Origin: Candidatus Nitrotoga sp. CP45 | Lineage (GTDB): Bacteria; Bacteroidota; Bacteroidia; Flavobacteriales; Flavobacteriaceae | Length of the DNA: 23,227 nt | Direction: 5' to 3' | Assembly (NCBI GenBank): GCA_943329165.2 | Contig: CALQCV020000005.1 | Span: 1 to 23,227, forward strand | Shown here: piece after piece, positions 1 to 7,323 of the stretch | Position numbering within the stretch: the stretch's first letter is position 1 | Layout: the number at the start of each line of letters is the position of its first letter | Made by a program: the position numbers and the translations under genes | Notes under the pieces: model-generated | Databases searched by the model: none | Told to the model about the DNA's origin: nothing | Seen by the model: only the letters and a program-made list of their open reading frames with translations

Positions 1-2453
1 AGTTTCGCAATCTCGGCTGCTATATCAATATTTCCGGAAACCGGAATAAAATATTCGTTTGATTTTACTCTGTACGTCAACGCGCCATCAATCTTAACTG
101 TTATATATTCTAAAGAAACAATGTTACCGAGCTTCATGATTACGCTGTCAAAATAAGTCGAAACCTTTTCGTTGTTTACCACTTTCAAATCAATAGCGTC
201 TTTCATTGGGATGTTTTTCTCTTTACGAATGGTTCTCAAACCAGCAATTACTTCAGCAGTAAATTCGAAATCAGCGATTAGCTTTTCATTAAAAGAAGTC
301 ATCTTTGGATATTCAGCAATAATCAACGCTTGTTCCGGAGTTCTATCGGCTATGTATTGCCAAATTTCTTCTGTAAGAAATGGCATAAATGGATGCAATA
401 ATTTCAGATTGGCCTCAAGCATTTCAATGGCTTTATTGAACGTTGCTTTATCTATTGGCTGTTGGTACCCGGGTTTTATCATTTCCAAAAACCACGAACA
501 GAAATCATCCCAAACCAATTTGTAAATCGCCATCAGCGCATCGGACAATCTGTATTTTTCGAAATGGTCTTCTATCTCTACTAAGGTTTGCTGCAATTTA
601 GCTTCATACCATTCAATGGCAACCTTAGAACTTTCGGGTTGTGGAATATTAGCAACTTCCCAGCCTTTGATTAAACGGAAGGCATTCCAAATTTTGTTAG
701 CAAATGCTTTTCCATTGTTACACAATTCTTCATCAAACATAATGTCGTTTCCAGCAGAAGCGCTCAAAAGCAATCCAACACGAACACCATCGGCACCAAA
801 TCTTTCAATCAATTCCAACGGTTCTGGAGAATTGCCTAACGATTTTGACATTTTTCGACGTTGTTTGTCACGTACTAAACCTGTCAGATACACATTCGTA
901 AATGGTTTTTGACCTGTATATTCATAACCTGCAATGATCATACGGGCAACCCAAAAGAATAAAATATCCGGACCTGTAACCAAATCGTTGGTTGGATAAT
1001 AGTATTTGAAATCTTCGTTTTCAGGCTCCATGATTCCACCAAAAACAGCCATTGGCCAAAGCCATGAAGAGAACCAAGTGTCCAAAGCGTCAGCGTCTTG
1101 GCGTAAGTCAGAAGCCTGCAGTTGGAAGTTAAAAGTTTTTTTCTGAGCTAGTTTTAAAGCATCATCGATATTCTCAGCAACCACAAAATCTTCTTTTCCG
1201 TCGCCAAAGAAATAGGCCGGAATTTGTTGTCCCCACCACAATTGACGAGAAATATTCCAGTCGCGGATATTTTCTAACCAATGACGGTACGTATTATCAA
1301 AACGTGAAGGATATAATTTAATTTCTTTGGTTTCTAACACCGCTTTGATGGCTGGTTTTACCAATTCTTCCATACTCAAAAACCACTGATCAGATAAACG
1401 AGGTTCGATTACGGATTTAGTTCTTTCGGAAGTTCCTACTTTGTTTAAATAGTTTTCTGTTTTGGCTAGCGCTCCAATTGTTTCCAGTTCGTTGGCAATT
1501 TCTTCACGAACTACGAATCGGTCTTTTCCTTGATACTGCAATCCAAAAGAATTCAAAGACGCATCTTCATTAAAGATATCAATGATTTCAAGATCGTGTT
1601 TTTCGCCCAATGTTTTATCGTTCATATCGTGCGCAGGCGTTACTTTTAAACAGCCAGTTCCGAATTCAACGTCAACATAGTCATCTTCAATAATTGGCAC
1701 TACTCTACCGCAAATTGGTACAATTGCTTTTTTCCCTTTCAGATGTGTAAAACGTTCGTCATTTGGATTGATACAAACTGCAGTATCTCCAAAAATTGTT
1801 TCCGGACGTGTCGTTGCAACCGTTAAGAAATCTGAAGATCCTTCGATTTGATATTTTAAAAAGTATAGTTTTCCTTGTCTTTCTTCAAAAATTACTTCTT
1901 CGTCTGATAAAGTGGTTTTGGCTTCCGGATCCCAGTTTACCATTCGGTAACCGCGATAGATATAGCCTTTGTTGTATAAATCAACGAACGAACGGATTAC
2001 GGATGCTGACATATCAGGATCCATAGTGAATTTAGTTCTGTTCCAATCGCAAGAACAACCTAATTGTTTCAATTGTTCTAAAATAGTTCCACCATATTTG
2101 TCTGTCCAGGCATGAGCATGCACTAGAAATTCCTCACGAGTCAAATCGTTTTTGTTGATGCCTTCACTTTTTAACTTCGCAACAACTTTTGCTTCAGTTG
2201 CAATTGAAGCGTGATCTGTTCCCGGAACCCAGCAAGCGTTGAACCCTTTCAATCGGGCACGACGAATCAAAACATCTTGAATTGTATTGTTTAACATATG
2301 TCCCATGTGCAAAACTCCGGTCACGTTTGGTGGCGGAATGGTAATGGTATATGGTTTTCTATTGTCGGGTTTTGAATGAAAATAATTATTTTTCATCCAG
2401 TAGTCGTACCATTTTTTTTCTACGGCGGAGGCGTTAAACTGTGCGGGAATCAT
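1..2453 (-). CDS. valS: Valine--tRNA ligase, 3' end beyond window
   Basis: Class I aminoacyl-tRNA synthetase that charges tRNA-Val with valine in the cytoplasm and edits mischarged threonine. I translated the minus strand from the ATG at 2453-2451; the frame stays open for 817 codons to the left edge. The class I HIGH signature is visible as GVLHMGH (HMGH at residues 49-52), preceded by PPPNVT. The second signature KMSKS is at residues 534-538 (near 840-854), followed by LGNSPEPLELIERFGADG. The region between them holds the editing domain and the catalytic insertions. The last visible residues (NEYFIPVSGNIDIAAE) precede the C-terminal coiled-coil tRNA-binding arm, so I estimate some 60 residues are missing outside the window. 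Start chosen because MIPAQFNASAVEKKWYDYW is the typical N-terminus. The leader upstream contains an unusual repeat element. Confidence 0.97.
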   Translation of the reverse strand, partial: MIPAQFNASAVEKKWYDYWMKNNYFHSKPDNRKPYTITIPPPNVTGVLHMGHMLNNTIQDVLIRRARLKGFNACWVPGTDHASIATEAKVVAKLKSEGINKNDLTREEFLVHAHAWTDKYGGTILEQLKQLGCSCDWNRTKFTMDPDMSASVIRSFVDLYNKGYIYRGYRMVNWDPEAKTTLSDEEVIFEERQGKLYFLKYQIEGSSDFLTVATTRPETIFGDTAVCINPNDERFTHLKGKKAIVPICGRVVPIIEDDYVDVEFGTGCLKVTPAHDMNDKTLGEKHDLEIIDIFNEDASLNSFGLQYQGKDRFVVREEIANELETIGALAKTENYLNKVGTSERTKSVIEPRLSDQWFLSMEELVKPAIKAVLETKEIKLYPSRFDNTYRHWLENIRDWNISRQLWWGQQIPAYFFGDGKEDFVVAENIDDALKLAQKKTFNFQLQASDLRQDADALDTWFSSWLWPMAVFGGIMEPENEDFKYYYPTNDLVTGPDILFFWVARMIIAGYEYTGQKPFTNVYLTGLVRDKQRRKMSKSLGNSPEPLELIERFGADGVRVGLLLSASAGNDIMFDEELCNNGKAFANKIWNAFRLIKGWEVANIPQPESSKVAIEWYEAKLQQTLVEIEDHFEKYRLSDALMAIYKLVWDDFCSWFLEMIKPGYQQPIDKATFNKAIEMLEANLKLLHPFMPFLTEEIWQYIADRTPEQALIIAEYPKMTSFNEKLIADFEFTAEVIAGLRTIRKEKNIPMKDAIDLKVVNNEKVSTYFDSVIMKLGNIVSLEYITVKIDGALTYRVKSNEYFIPVSGNIDIAAEIAK

Positions 2454-2530
2454 ATATAGATTGTTAGACTTCTTAGATTATTAGATTACAAAGATTACAA
2501 AAGCACATTACGTTTCTCTTCTAGCCCCGA

Positions 2531-2550
2531 CCTGCCTTCCGGCAGGCAGG
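2531..2550. repeat. CCTGCC palindrome, copy 1
   Basis: A 20-base GC-rich palindrome with arms CCTGCCT and AGGCAGG around a 6-base centre; an alternative 6-bp pairing CCTGCC/GGCAGG with a TTCC loop is also possible. It matches copy 2 at 2586-2605 except in the four centre bases (tccg here, gtcg there). Confidence 0.75.
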
Positions 2551-2585
2551 TTGTAGAAGCTACCACGTAGCTCGAACAGCGGGAA

Positions 2586-2605
2586 CCTGCCTGTCGGCAG
2601 GCAGG
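2586..2605. repeat. CCTGCC palindrome, copy 2
   Basis: Second copy of the 20-base palindrome, with the same arms CCTGCCT and AGGCAGG, 35 bases after copy 1. In between are the AGCTAC hairpin and an AGCGGGAA motif. Two copies at one locus suggest a mobile or amplifying palindromic unit inserted in the larger repeat. Confidence 0.75.
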
Positions 2606-2675
2606 AATGGATTACTGATAAATCCCAAGCCATTCGCTCCTAAACCTTTTGACATGGCTTTTGTAAACTGCATTG

Positions 2676-2683
2676 CAAAAGTA
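2676..2683 (-). promoter_or_regulatory. Possible -7 box of valS promoter
   Basis: On the minus strand the sequence reads TACTTTTG, an exact match to the Bacteroidota -7 consensus TAnnTTTG. No good -33 TTTG was found at the expected spacing. It would give a valS leader of about 215 bases containing the hairpin repeat. The call rests on one short motif. Confidence 0.3.
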
Positions 2684-2720
2684 ATTAATAAAGACTTTAG
2701 AAAAAATTAAGAATTAAATT

Positions 2721-2751
2721 TTTGTGTATTAATTTAAACGAAGTATTTTTA
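2721..2751 (+). promoter_or_regulatory. Putative promoter of the DUF1573 gene
   Basis: TTTG at 2721-2724 and TATTTTTA at 2744-2751 are 19 bases apart, matching the Bacteroidota -33/-7 layout with one mismatch in the -7 box. The ATG follows at 2777. Confidence 0.4.
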
Positions 2752-2776
2752 CTAACCAAATAACACATTTGCACTT

Positions 2777-3211
2777 ATGAAAAAATATATACTTATTGCT
2801 CTTGTCCTTATAAATGCTGCAGTTTTTGCGCAAAAAGGGCCGAAAATTGAATTTAAAGACAAAGACAATACTCTTGACTATGGAACCGTTAATAAAGAAG
2901 ATGATAGTGGTGTTCGTACTTTTGAGTTTACAAATACTGGTGATGAACCTTTAATTATTACCAATGTACAATCGACTTGTGGTTGTACGGTTCCATCAAA
3001 ACCGACAGAACCAATCGCTCCCGGAAAAACAGGAAAGATTGATGTAAAATACAATATGAATGTCGGACCAATCAGGAAAACAATTACAGTAGAAAGTAAT
3101 GCAGTAAATGTTGAAGAAGGTCGAGTTGCTTTAAAAATTAAAGGAGAAGTTATACAGAAACCTATTGTAAATCTCTTAGAAAAAAAGAAAACTAGTCCGA
3201 TGATGCAATAA
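2777..3211 (+). CDS. Exported DUF1573 family protein
   Basis: 144-residue protein of the DUF1573 family, common in Bacteroidota and structurally an Ig-like/ASH-type beta sandwich; no biochemical function is established. Residues 1-18 form a signal peptide (MKKYILIALVLINAAVFA) with likely cleavage before Gln19, so it is exported to the periplasm or cell surface. The DUF1573 hallmarks are visible: FKDKDNTLDYGTV near residue 26, FTNTGDEPLIITNVQSTCGC at about 51-70, and a Pro-rich turn followed by a KYN strand. The CGC cysteine pair is family typical. It has its own predicted promoter and a strong terminator shared with the convergent protease gene, so it is probably monocistronic. Start chosen as the ATG giving a clean signal peptide. 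Confidence 0.9.
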   Translation: MKKYILIALVLINAAVFAQKGPKIEFKDKDNTLDYGTVNKEDDSGVRTFEFTNTGDEPLIITNVQSTCGCTVPSKPTEPIAPGKTGKIDVKYNMNVGPIRKTITVESNAVNVEEGRVALKIKGEVIQKPIVNLLEKKKTSPMMQ

Positions 3212-3256
3212 AAAAAAGTCCCGTCTCGTTCCAAAAAAAGAGACGGGACTTTTTTT
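3211..3256. terminator. Bidirectional terminator between convergent genes
   Basis: A perfect 11-bp stem, AGTCCCGTCTC at 3217-3227 and GAGACGGGACT at 3240-3250, surrounds a 12-base loop, with an A run before and a T run after. It can stop transcription from both sides. It overlaps the stop codons of both flanking genes (3209-3211 and 3255-3257). Confidence 0.92.
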
Positions 3257-4583
3257 ATATAATATTTTTGAGCTGGAATTTGTATTTATAGGTTTTGTTA
3301 TCTCTTTCAACTTCAAATTCGATAGTTTTTCCTTCTTCTGATTTGAGAAGTTCATTTATCATTTCGATAGTTAACCCATGAGCTATTTGACGATTTATTC
3401 TTAGAATTCTATCTCCTGCTTCGAGCCCAGCTTTTTCAGCCTCAGAATCTACTCTGACACTTGCTATTTTAAAAATAGGTTTTAGTGTAAAATGGATCTT
3501 TAAGTTGTTTTGGATATATTGTTGCGCTTTATCAGTATATACCTTAATACCCCCAACTGTTCTTTCATCCATATCTTCCTTAACCCATTCTAAACCAGCA
3601 TGCTCTACTTCTACCCCGCTCATATTAAAATTAAATGGATCACCTATTTTTTTACCTGGCTGGGTATAAACTGCATTATTTAAATAATCAAACACAATGG
3701 TAAACCTTGAAATAATTTCACTTCCCAAAGAACCAACTCTATTTGGAACAAAATTTACACTTTTCAATGAAGTCGAATCGGGAAAAGTTATCAAAGGATT
3801 GTAGAATTTTTTAGTGCCGAATTCAAAGCTACTAATTCGGGCTCTTTTACCATAAACATTACCGCTAAACCCTCTGCCAAGATAATCTTGAATATTTTTT
3901 TCGGGCAATTTAATTTTATGCGTTTTATTTAAAAAAACCCAAACGGCATCGCTATTACCAGTGTCTATCAATAATTTTGAAGGAATTGTTTGTTCACCGA
4001 TTTTAAGGTTTGATATGCAATAAGGTTTTTCATCTTCAATTGTTATTGCATATTTAACAAAATTTTTTTGCAGCATACTATTGATTTTTTTACGATTATG
4101 GTTGTAAACAATAATCCTCTTTCTGTCGTAATTTATTTCAACAATATGATTTCTGAAAAAATTGGACCCTATAATTCCGTTAACTGGAATTCCAACATGC
4201 GAAGAAAAATTAAACTCTTGATCAAGGACTACATATATTTCATGATTAGAATCTACTAAGTCTTTAATTTTAAACTTGTTTCCTGATGATTTATACGAAT
4301 CAATGGCATCCTTGTTCCCTAATCCTCTTAATTTTAATTTCTCTACTTCAAATAATTTGACTTCGTCTTTATCATCCAAACTAAAAAGTATCGTTTGCTG
4401 AACACCAGTGTCTAATAAAAATGTCAACTCTTCGCCGTTTATGCTTACTGGTATAAAAATTAGATTATTAATAAGTTTGAAAGGAATAACAACTTTATTT
4501 TTTAGATTGTTTATCTGAAATTCAGATTGACTAAAACCTTGAATAGAAAGAATTAGAAAAAATAATAGTTGCTTTAAATGCAT
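3255..4583 (-). CDS. Exported tandem aspartyl protease with PDZ domain
   Basis: 442-residue protein with an N-terminal signal peptide (residues 1-18, cleavage before SQSEFQ). Two retropepsin/pepsin-like repeats follow: the first with the active-site motif LLDTG at residues 56-60, the second with LIDTGNSDAVW at 205-215. Each is followed by a hydrophobic-Gly flap or strand (GIIGSNFF at 136-143, GSLGSEIISRF at 284-294). The C-terminus is a PDZ domain (about 370-440), with the typical A-GLEAGDRILRINRQ segment. Two DTG motifs in one chain would allow a pepsin-like active site without dimerisation. It probably acts in the periplasm or at the outer membrane; substrate unknown. Bacteroidota commonly annotate it as aspartyl protease family/PDZ protein. 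It stands alone, converging on the DUF1573 gene. Confidence 0.85.
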   Translation of the reverse strand: MHLKQLLFFLILSIQGFSQSEFQINNLKNKVVIPFKLINNLIFIPVSINGEELTFLLDTGVQQTILFSLDDKDEVKLFEVEKLKLRGLGNKDAIDSYKSSGNKFKIKDLVDSNHEIYVVLDQEFNFSSHVGIPVNGIIGSNFFRNHIVEINYDRKRIIVYNHNRKKINSMLQKNFVKYAITIEDEKPYCISNLKIGEQTIPSKLLIDTGNSDAVWVFLNKTHKIKLPEKNIQDYLGRGFSGNVYGKRARISSFEFGTKKFYNPLITFPDSTSLKSVNFVPNRVGSLGSEIISRFTIVFDYLNNAVYTQPGKKIGDPFNFNMSGVEVEHAGLEWVKEDMDERTVGGIKVYTDKAQQYIQNNLKIHFTLKPIFKIASVRVDSEAEKAGLEAGDRILRINRQIAHGLTIEMINELLKSEEGKTIEFEVERDNKTYKYKFQLKNII

Positions 4584-4661
4584 TACAAATGATTTTGTAT
4601 AAAAATAAAAAATAATTCTCTGCCAATTGTGATTTTAACAAATTATATACAAGCTCTCGCA

Positions 4662-4692
4662 TTGTATACCTCTAAAAAAAATCGCAACTTTG
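4662..4692 (+). promoter_or_regulatory. Putative promoter of the aminotransferase gene
   Basis: TTG at 4662-4664 and CAACTTTG at 4685-4692 are 20 bases apart. The second is TAnnTTTG with the first T replaced by C. The leader to the ATG at 4739 is about 40 bases. Confidence 0.4.
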
Positions 4693-4738
4693 TACAACAC
4701 AAGAACGCCAGCGAATTGGCAAAAGAAATAAATTAATT

Positions 4739-5935
4739 ATGCCGAAGATATCCTTAAAAGGGCAACAAATGCCTGAATCTCCCATTAGAAAATTGGCTCC
4801 TTACGCAGAAATTGCGAAAAAGAAAGGTCATAAAGTATATCATTTAAACATTGGTCAACCTGATATTAAAACCCCTGAAATAGCATTAAATGCAGTGAAG
4901 AATGCGGATATAAAAGTTTTGGAATATAGTCATTCGGCTGGTTTTGAAAGTTACAGAAACAAACTTTCTGCCTACTACAAATCACATGAATTACCTATTA
5001 ATGTTGCCGATATAATCATTACAACTGGTGGTTCTGAAGCCTTATTATTTGCAATGGGAAGTACTATGGATACTGATGACGAGATTATTATTCCCGAACC
5101 TTTTTATGCTAATTACAATGGATTTTCAACAGCTTCCGGAGTAAAAGTTGTACCCGTTATTTCTACTATCGATGACGGTTTTGCTTTACCGCCAATAAAT
5201 GCCTTTGAAAAATTAATTACACCAAAAACGAAAGCCATATTAATTTGCAATCCCGGAAATCCAACAGGTTATTTATATTCACAAGAAGAAATTTTGCAAT
5301 TGGCTGAACTCGTTAAAAAACACGACTTATTTCTAATTGCCGATGAAGTTTATAGAGAATTTATTTATGATAAAAACGACAAACATTTTTCGGTAATGAA
5401 CGTTCCTGGTTTAGAAGAAAATGCTATTATGATTGATTCTGTTTCTAAAAGATACAGCATGTGCGGTGCCCGAATTGGATGCATTGTTTCTAAAAACAAA
5501 GAAGTAATGGCAACGGCAATGAAATTCGCTCAAGCAAGATTGAGTCCGCCAACCTATGCACAAATTGCAAGTGAAGCAGCTTTAGATACACCACAAAGTT
5601 ATTTTGATGACGTAATCGAAGAATATAAAGAACGAAGAGATACCTTAATTGCCGAATTACAAAAAATTAAAGGCGTAAAGGTAACAACACCAAAAGGAGC
5701 GTTTTATTGCATTGCGCAACTACCCGTCAAGAATGCTGACAATTTTGCCCAATGGCTTTTAGAATCTTATGACAATAATAAAGAAACCGTTATGGTTGCT
5801 CCTGCTGCTGGTTTTTATGCTACCCCAAACGTTGGTTTAAATGAAGTCCGAATTGCTTATGTTCTTAAAAAGGATGATTTGATTCGTTCTGTTGCGATTC
5901 TTAAAGACGCTTTAGAAGTGTATAATACTAAGTAG
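4739..5935 (+). CDS. PLP-dependent aminotransferase, class I/II (aspartate aminotransferase-like)
   Basis: 398-residue fold-type I aminotransferase, which transfers an amino group to a 2-oxo acid using pyridoxal phosphate. The substrate cannot be read from sequence; homologues are annotated as aspartate or aromatic aminotransferases. Visible motifs: LNIGQPDIKTP (residues 36-46), TTGGSEAL (95-102, phosphate-binding turn), NPGNPTG (171-177), ADEVYREFIYD (201-211, the Asp that pairs with the pyridine nitrogen), and SVSKRYSMCGARIG with the Schiff-base lysine at K237. A C-terminal Arg in NEVRIAYV should bind the substrate carboxylate. The ATG at 4739 gives the usual family length. The gene has its own promoter and a terminator shared with the convergent proline dehydrogenase gene. 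Confidence 0.9.
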   Translation: MPKISLKGQQMPESPIRKLAPYAEIAKKKGHKVYHLNIGQPDIKTPEIALNAVKNADIKVLEYSHSAGFESYRNKLSAYYKSHELPINVADIIITTGGSEALLFAMGSTMDTDDEIIIPEPFYANYNGFSTASGVKVVPVISTIDDGFALPPINAFEKLITPKTKAILICNPGNPTGYLYSQEEILQLAELVKKHDLFLIADEVYREFIYDKNDKHFSVMNVPGLEENAIMIDSVSKRYSMCGARIGCIVSKNKEVMATAMKFAQARLSPPTYAQIASEAALDTPQSYFDDVIEEYKERRDTLIAELQKIKGVKVTTPKGAFYCIAQLPVKNADNFAQWLLESYDNNKETVMVAPAAGFYATPNVGLNEVRIAYVLKKDDLIRSVAILKDALEVYNTK

Positions 5936-5956
5936 TTTCTCTAATTATATTTAATA

Positions 5957-5993
5957 AAAATCCTGTCTTGTTATTGAAACGAGACAGGATTTT
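5957..5993. terminator. Bidirectional terminator between aminotransferase and proline dehydrogenase genes
   Basis: AAAATCCTGTCT at 5957-5968 pairs with AGACAGGATTTT at 5982-5993. With one G-T wobble the stem extends to 16 bp (5957-5972 with 5978-5993) around a 5-base loop. Flanking A and T runs allow termination in both directions. Confidence 0.9.
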
Positions 5994-5996
5994 CTT

Positions 5997-7169
5997 TTAT
6001 TTATTATGCTTTCTTCGCTGTCTTTCAGTCTTTAATATATTTAATTCTCTGCTCGTCTGACCAGCCACCGATGTGTTTTCTTCGGCTCTTCTAATCAAAT
6101 AAGGCATCACATCACGGACTGGCCCAAAAGGCAAATACTTGGCAACATTATAGCCATATTCTGCTAAATTATAACTGATATTATCACTCATACCATACAA
6201 TTGTCCAAACCAAATTCGTTCATCATTTTTAGAAATTCCTCTGGCTTGCATCATTTCAATTAATTTATATGAACTTGATTCATTGTGTGTTCCGGCAAAA
6301 ATGGACATAATATTTAAGTTATCCATCATATACTCCATCGTTTCATCGTAGTTATTATCAGTAGCCTCTTTGCTTTCGCAAATTGGTGTCGTATAGCCCA
6401 TTTCTTCAGCACGATTATTTTCTTTTTCCATATAAGCACCTCGAACGATTTTCATTCCGATGTAAAACCCATCTGCCTTTGCTTGCTCGTGCAATTTCTT
6501 TAAATAATCCAATCGGTCCCAACGGTATAGCTGAAGTGTATTAAAAACAATCGCTTTCTTTTTGTTATACTTTCTCATCATATTGGTAACCAAATCATCG
6601 GCTGCATCCTGCATCCAGCTTTCTTCTCCGTCAATTAATAGTGCCACATCTTTTTCATAAGCTGTTTTACAAATCAACTCAAAACGAGCCACGACTCTAT
6701 CCCATTCCCTTTTTTCTTCAATCGTAAGTGGCTGCTTTTCTCCTACTTTGACATATAAATTGAATCGTCCTAAACCTGTAGGTTTGAATACTGCAAATGG
6801 AATCGCTTTTCTTTCTTTAGCAAATTCAACCGTTTTCAATGTCATTTGCAAAGCAGCATCAAACTGTGCTTCTTCTTCTTTCCCCTCAACAGAATAATCC
6901 AAAACAGAAGATACACCTTTAGTAAACATTTTATCAACGACCGAAAGACAATCTTCTTCCGTAGTTCCACCACAAAAATGATCAAAAACAGTAGCTCTAA
7001 TAAGACTTTCAACGGGCAAATGCGCCTTTAAGGCAAAATTAGTGACCGCAGTTCCAATGCGCACTAAGGGCTCATTATCAATCATTTTGAATAAAAAATA
7101 TGCTCTTTCTAACTCGGTGTCAGTTTTAAGTGCAAAGGCAACTTGAGTATTGTTGAAAATTTTTTCCAT
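5997..7169 (-). CDS. Proline dehydrogenase (single-domain PRODH)
   Basis: FAD-dependent enzyme that oxidises L-proline to pyrroline-5-carboxylate and passes electrons to the quinone pool; first step of proline catabolism. The 390 residues contain only the PRODH barrel, not the P5C dehydrogenase half of a bifunctional PutA. Diagnostic motifs: FAVFKPTGLGRF (126-136), MKIVRGAYMEKE (239-250, flavin-binding Lys/Arg region), FAGTHNESS (291-299), FGQLYGMSD (321-329), and YLPFGPVRDVMPYLIRR (345-361), the substrate-binding helix with paired arginines. The start at 7169 is the only ATG that gives the full N-terminal helices. The TATATTTG box on the minus strand at 7196-7189 would give a short leader of roughly 15 bases. 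The photolyase operon lies upstream in the same direction with no clear terminator, so some read-through is possible. Confidence 0.93.
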   Translation of the reverse strand: MEKIFNNTQVAFALKTDTELERAYFLFKMIDNEPLVRIGTAVTNFALKAHLPVESLIRATVFDHFCGGTTEEDCLSVVDKMFTKGVSSVLDYSVEGKEEEAQFDAALQMTLKTVEFAKERKAIPFAVFKPTGLGRFNLYVKVGEKQPLTIEEKREWDRVVARFELICKTAYEKDVALLIDGEESWMQDAADDLVTNMMRKYNKKKAIVFNTLQLYRWDRLDYLKKLHEQAKADGFYIGMKIVRGAYMEKENNRAEEMGYTTPICESKEATDNNYDETMEYMMDNLNIMSIFAGTHNESSSYKLIEMMQARGISKNDERIWFGQLYGMSDNISYNLAEYGYNVAKYLPFGPVRDVMPYLIRRAEENTSVAGQTSRELNILKTERQRRKHNK

Positions 7170-7188
7170 CTTGTTTTAAATAATGCGA

Positions 7189-7196
7189 CAAATATA
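7189..7196 (-). promoter_or_regulatory. -7 box of proline dehydrogenase promoter
   Basis: Minus-strand TATATTTG, an exact TAnnTTTG match, 20 bases before the start codon at 7169. No clear -33 box is visible. Confidence 0.4.
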
Positions 7197-7323
7197 AAAA
7201 GAGTTTAAGGAATTGTTCCATTTTAAAATACTGGTTTGAACTAGCGTTTTAGCATTTTTTAAAAAAGAAAAGCAATATATTTAGAATGTTGTAATATTTT
7301 TTGCGGTATTTTTTTTAGCGCTT

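Larger units (their letters stand above)
2520..2645. repeat. Dispersed-type intergenic repeat element with three hairpins
   Basis: The stretch starts TCTAGCCCCGA and ends GCTCCTAAAC, end motifs that I recall from a family of 100-150 base intergenic repeats in Flavobacterium genomes (memory, not searched). It holds three inverted repeats: CCTGCCT/AGGCAGG at 2531-2550, AGCTAC-CAC-GTAGCT at 2558-2572, and CCTGCCT/AGGCAGG at 2586-2605. It is much more GC-rich than its surroundings. If the valS transcript begins near 2671 it would lie in the valS 5' leader. Confidence 0.6.

Noticed and set aside
172..2026. Open frames on the plus strand at 172-525, 616-912 and 1796-2026
   Set aside because: They are antisense to valS, whose motifs are clear on the minus strand; their translations look like no known protein.
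2562..2654. 31-codon frame on the minus strand beginning at 2654 inside the repeat element
   Set aside because: It is made of the repeat's own palindromes and ends by chance at a TAG; no protein resemblance.
2454..2700. T-box or riboswitch in the valS leader
   Set aside because: No T-box sequence features were seen, and T-boxes are essentially a Gram-positive element; the hairpins are better explained by the repeat.
7201..7323. Terminator after the DASH cryptochrome gene
   Set aside because: No convincing hairpin followed by a T run was seen; short T runs alone are not enough.
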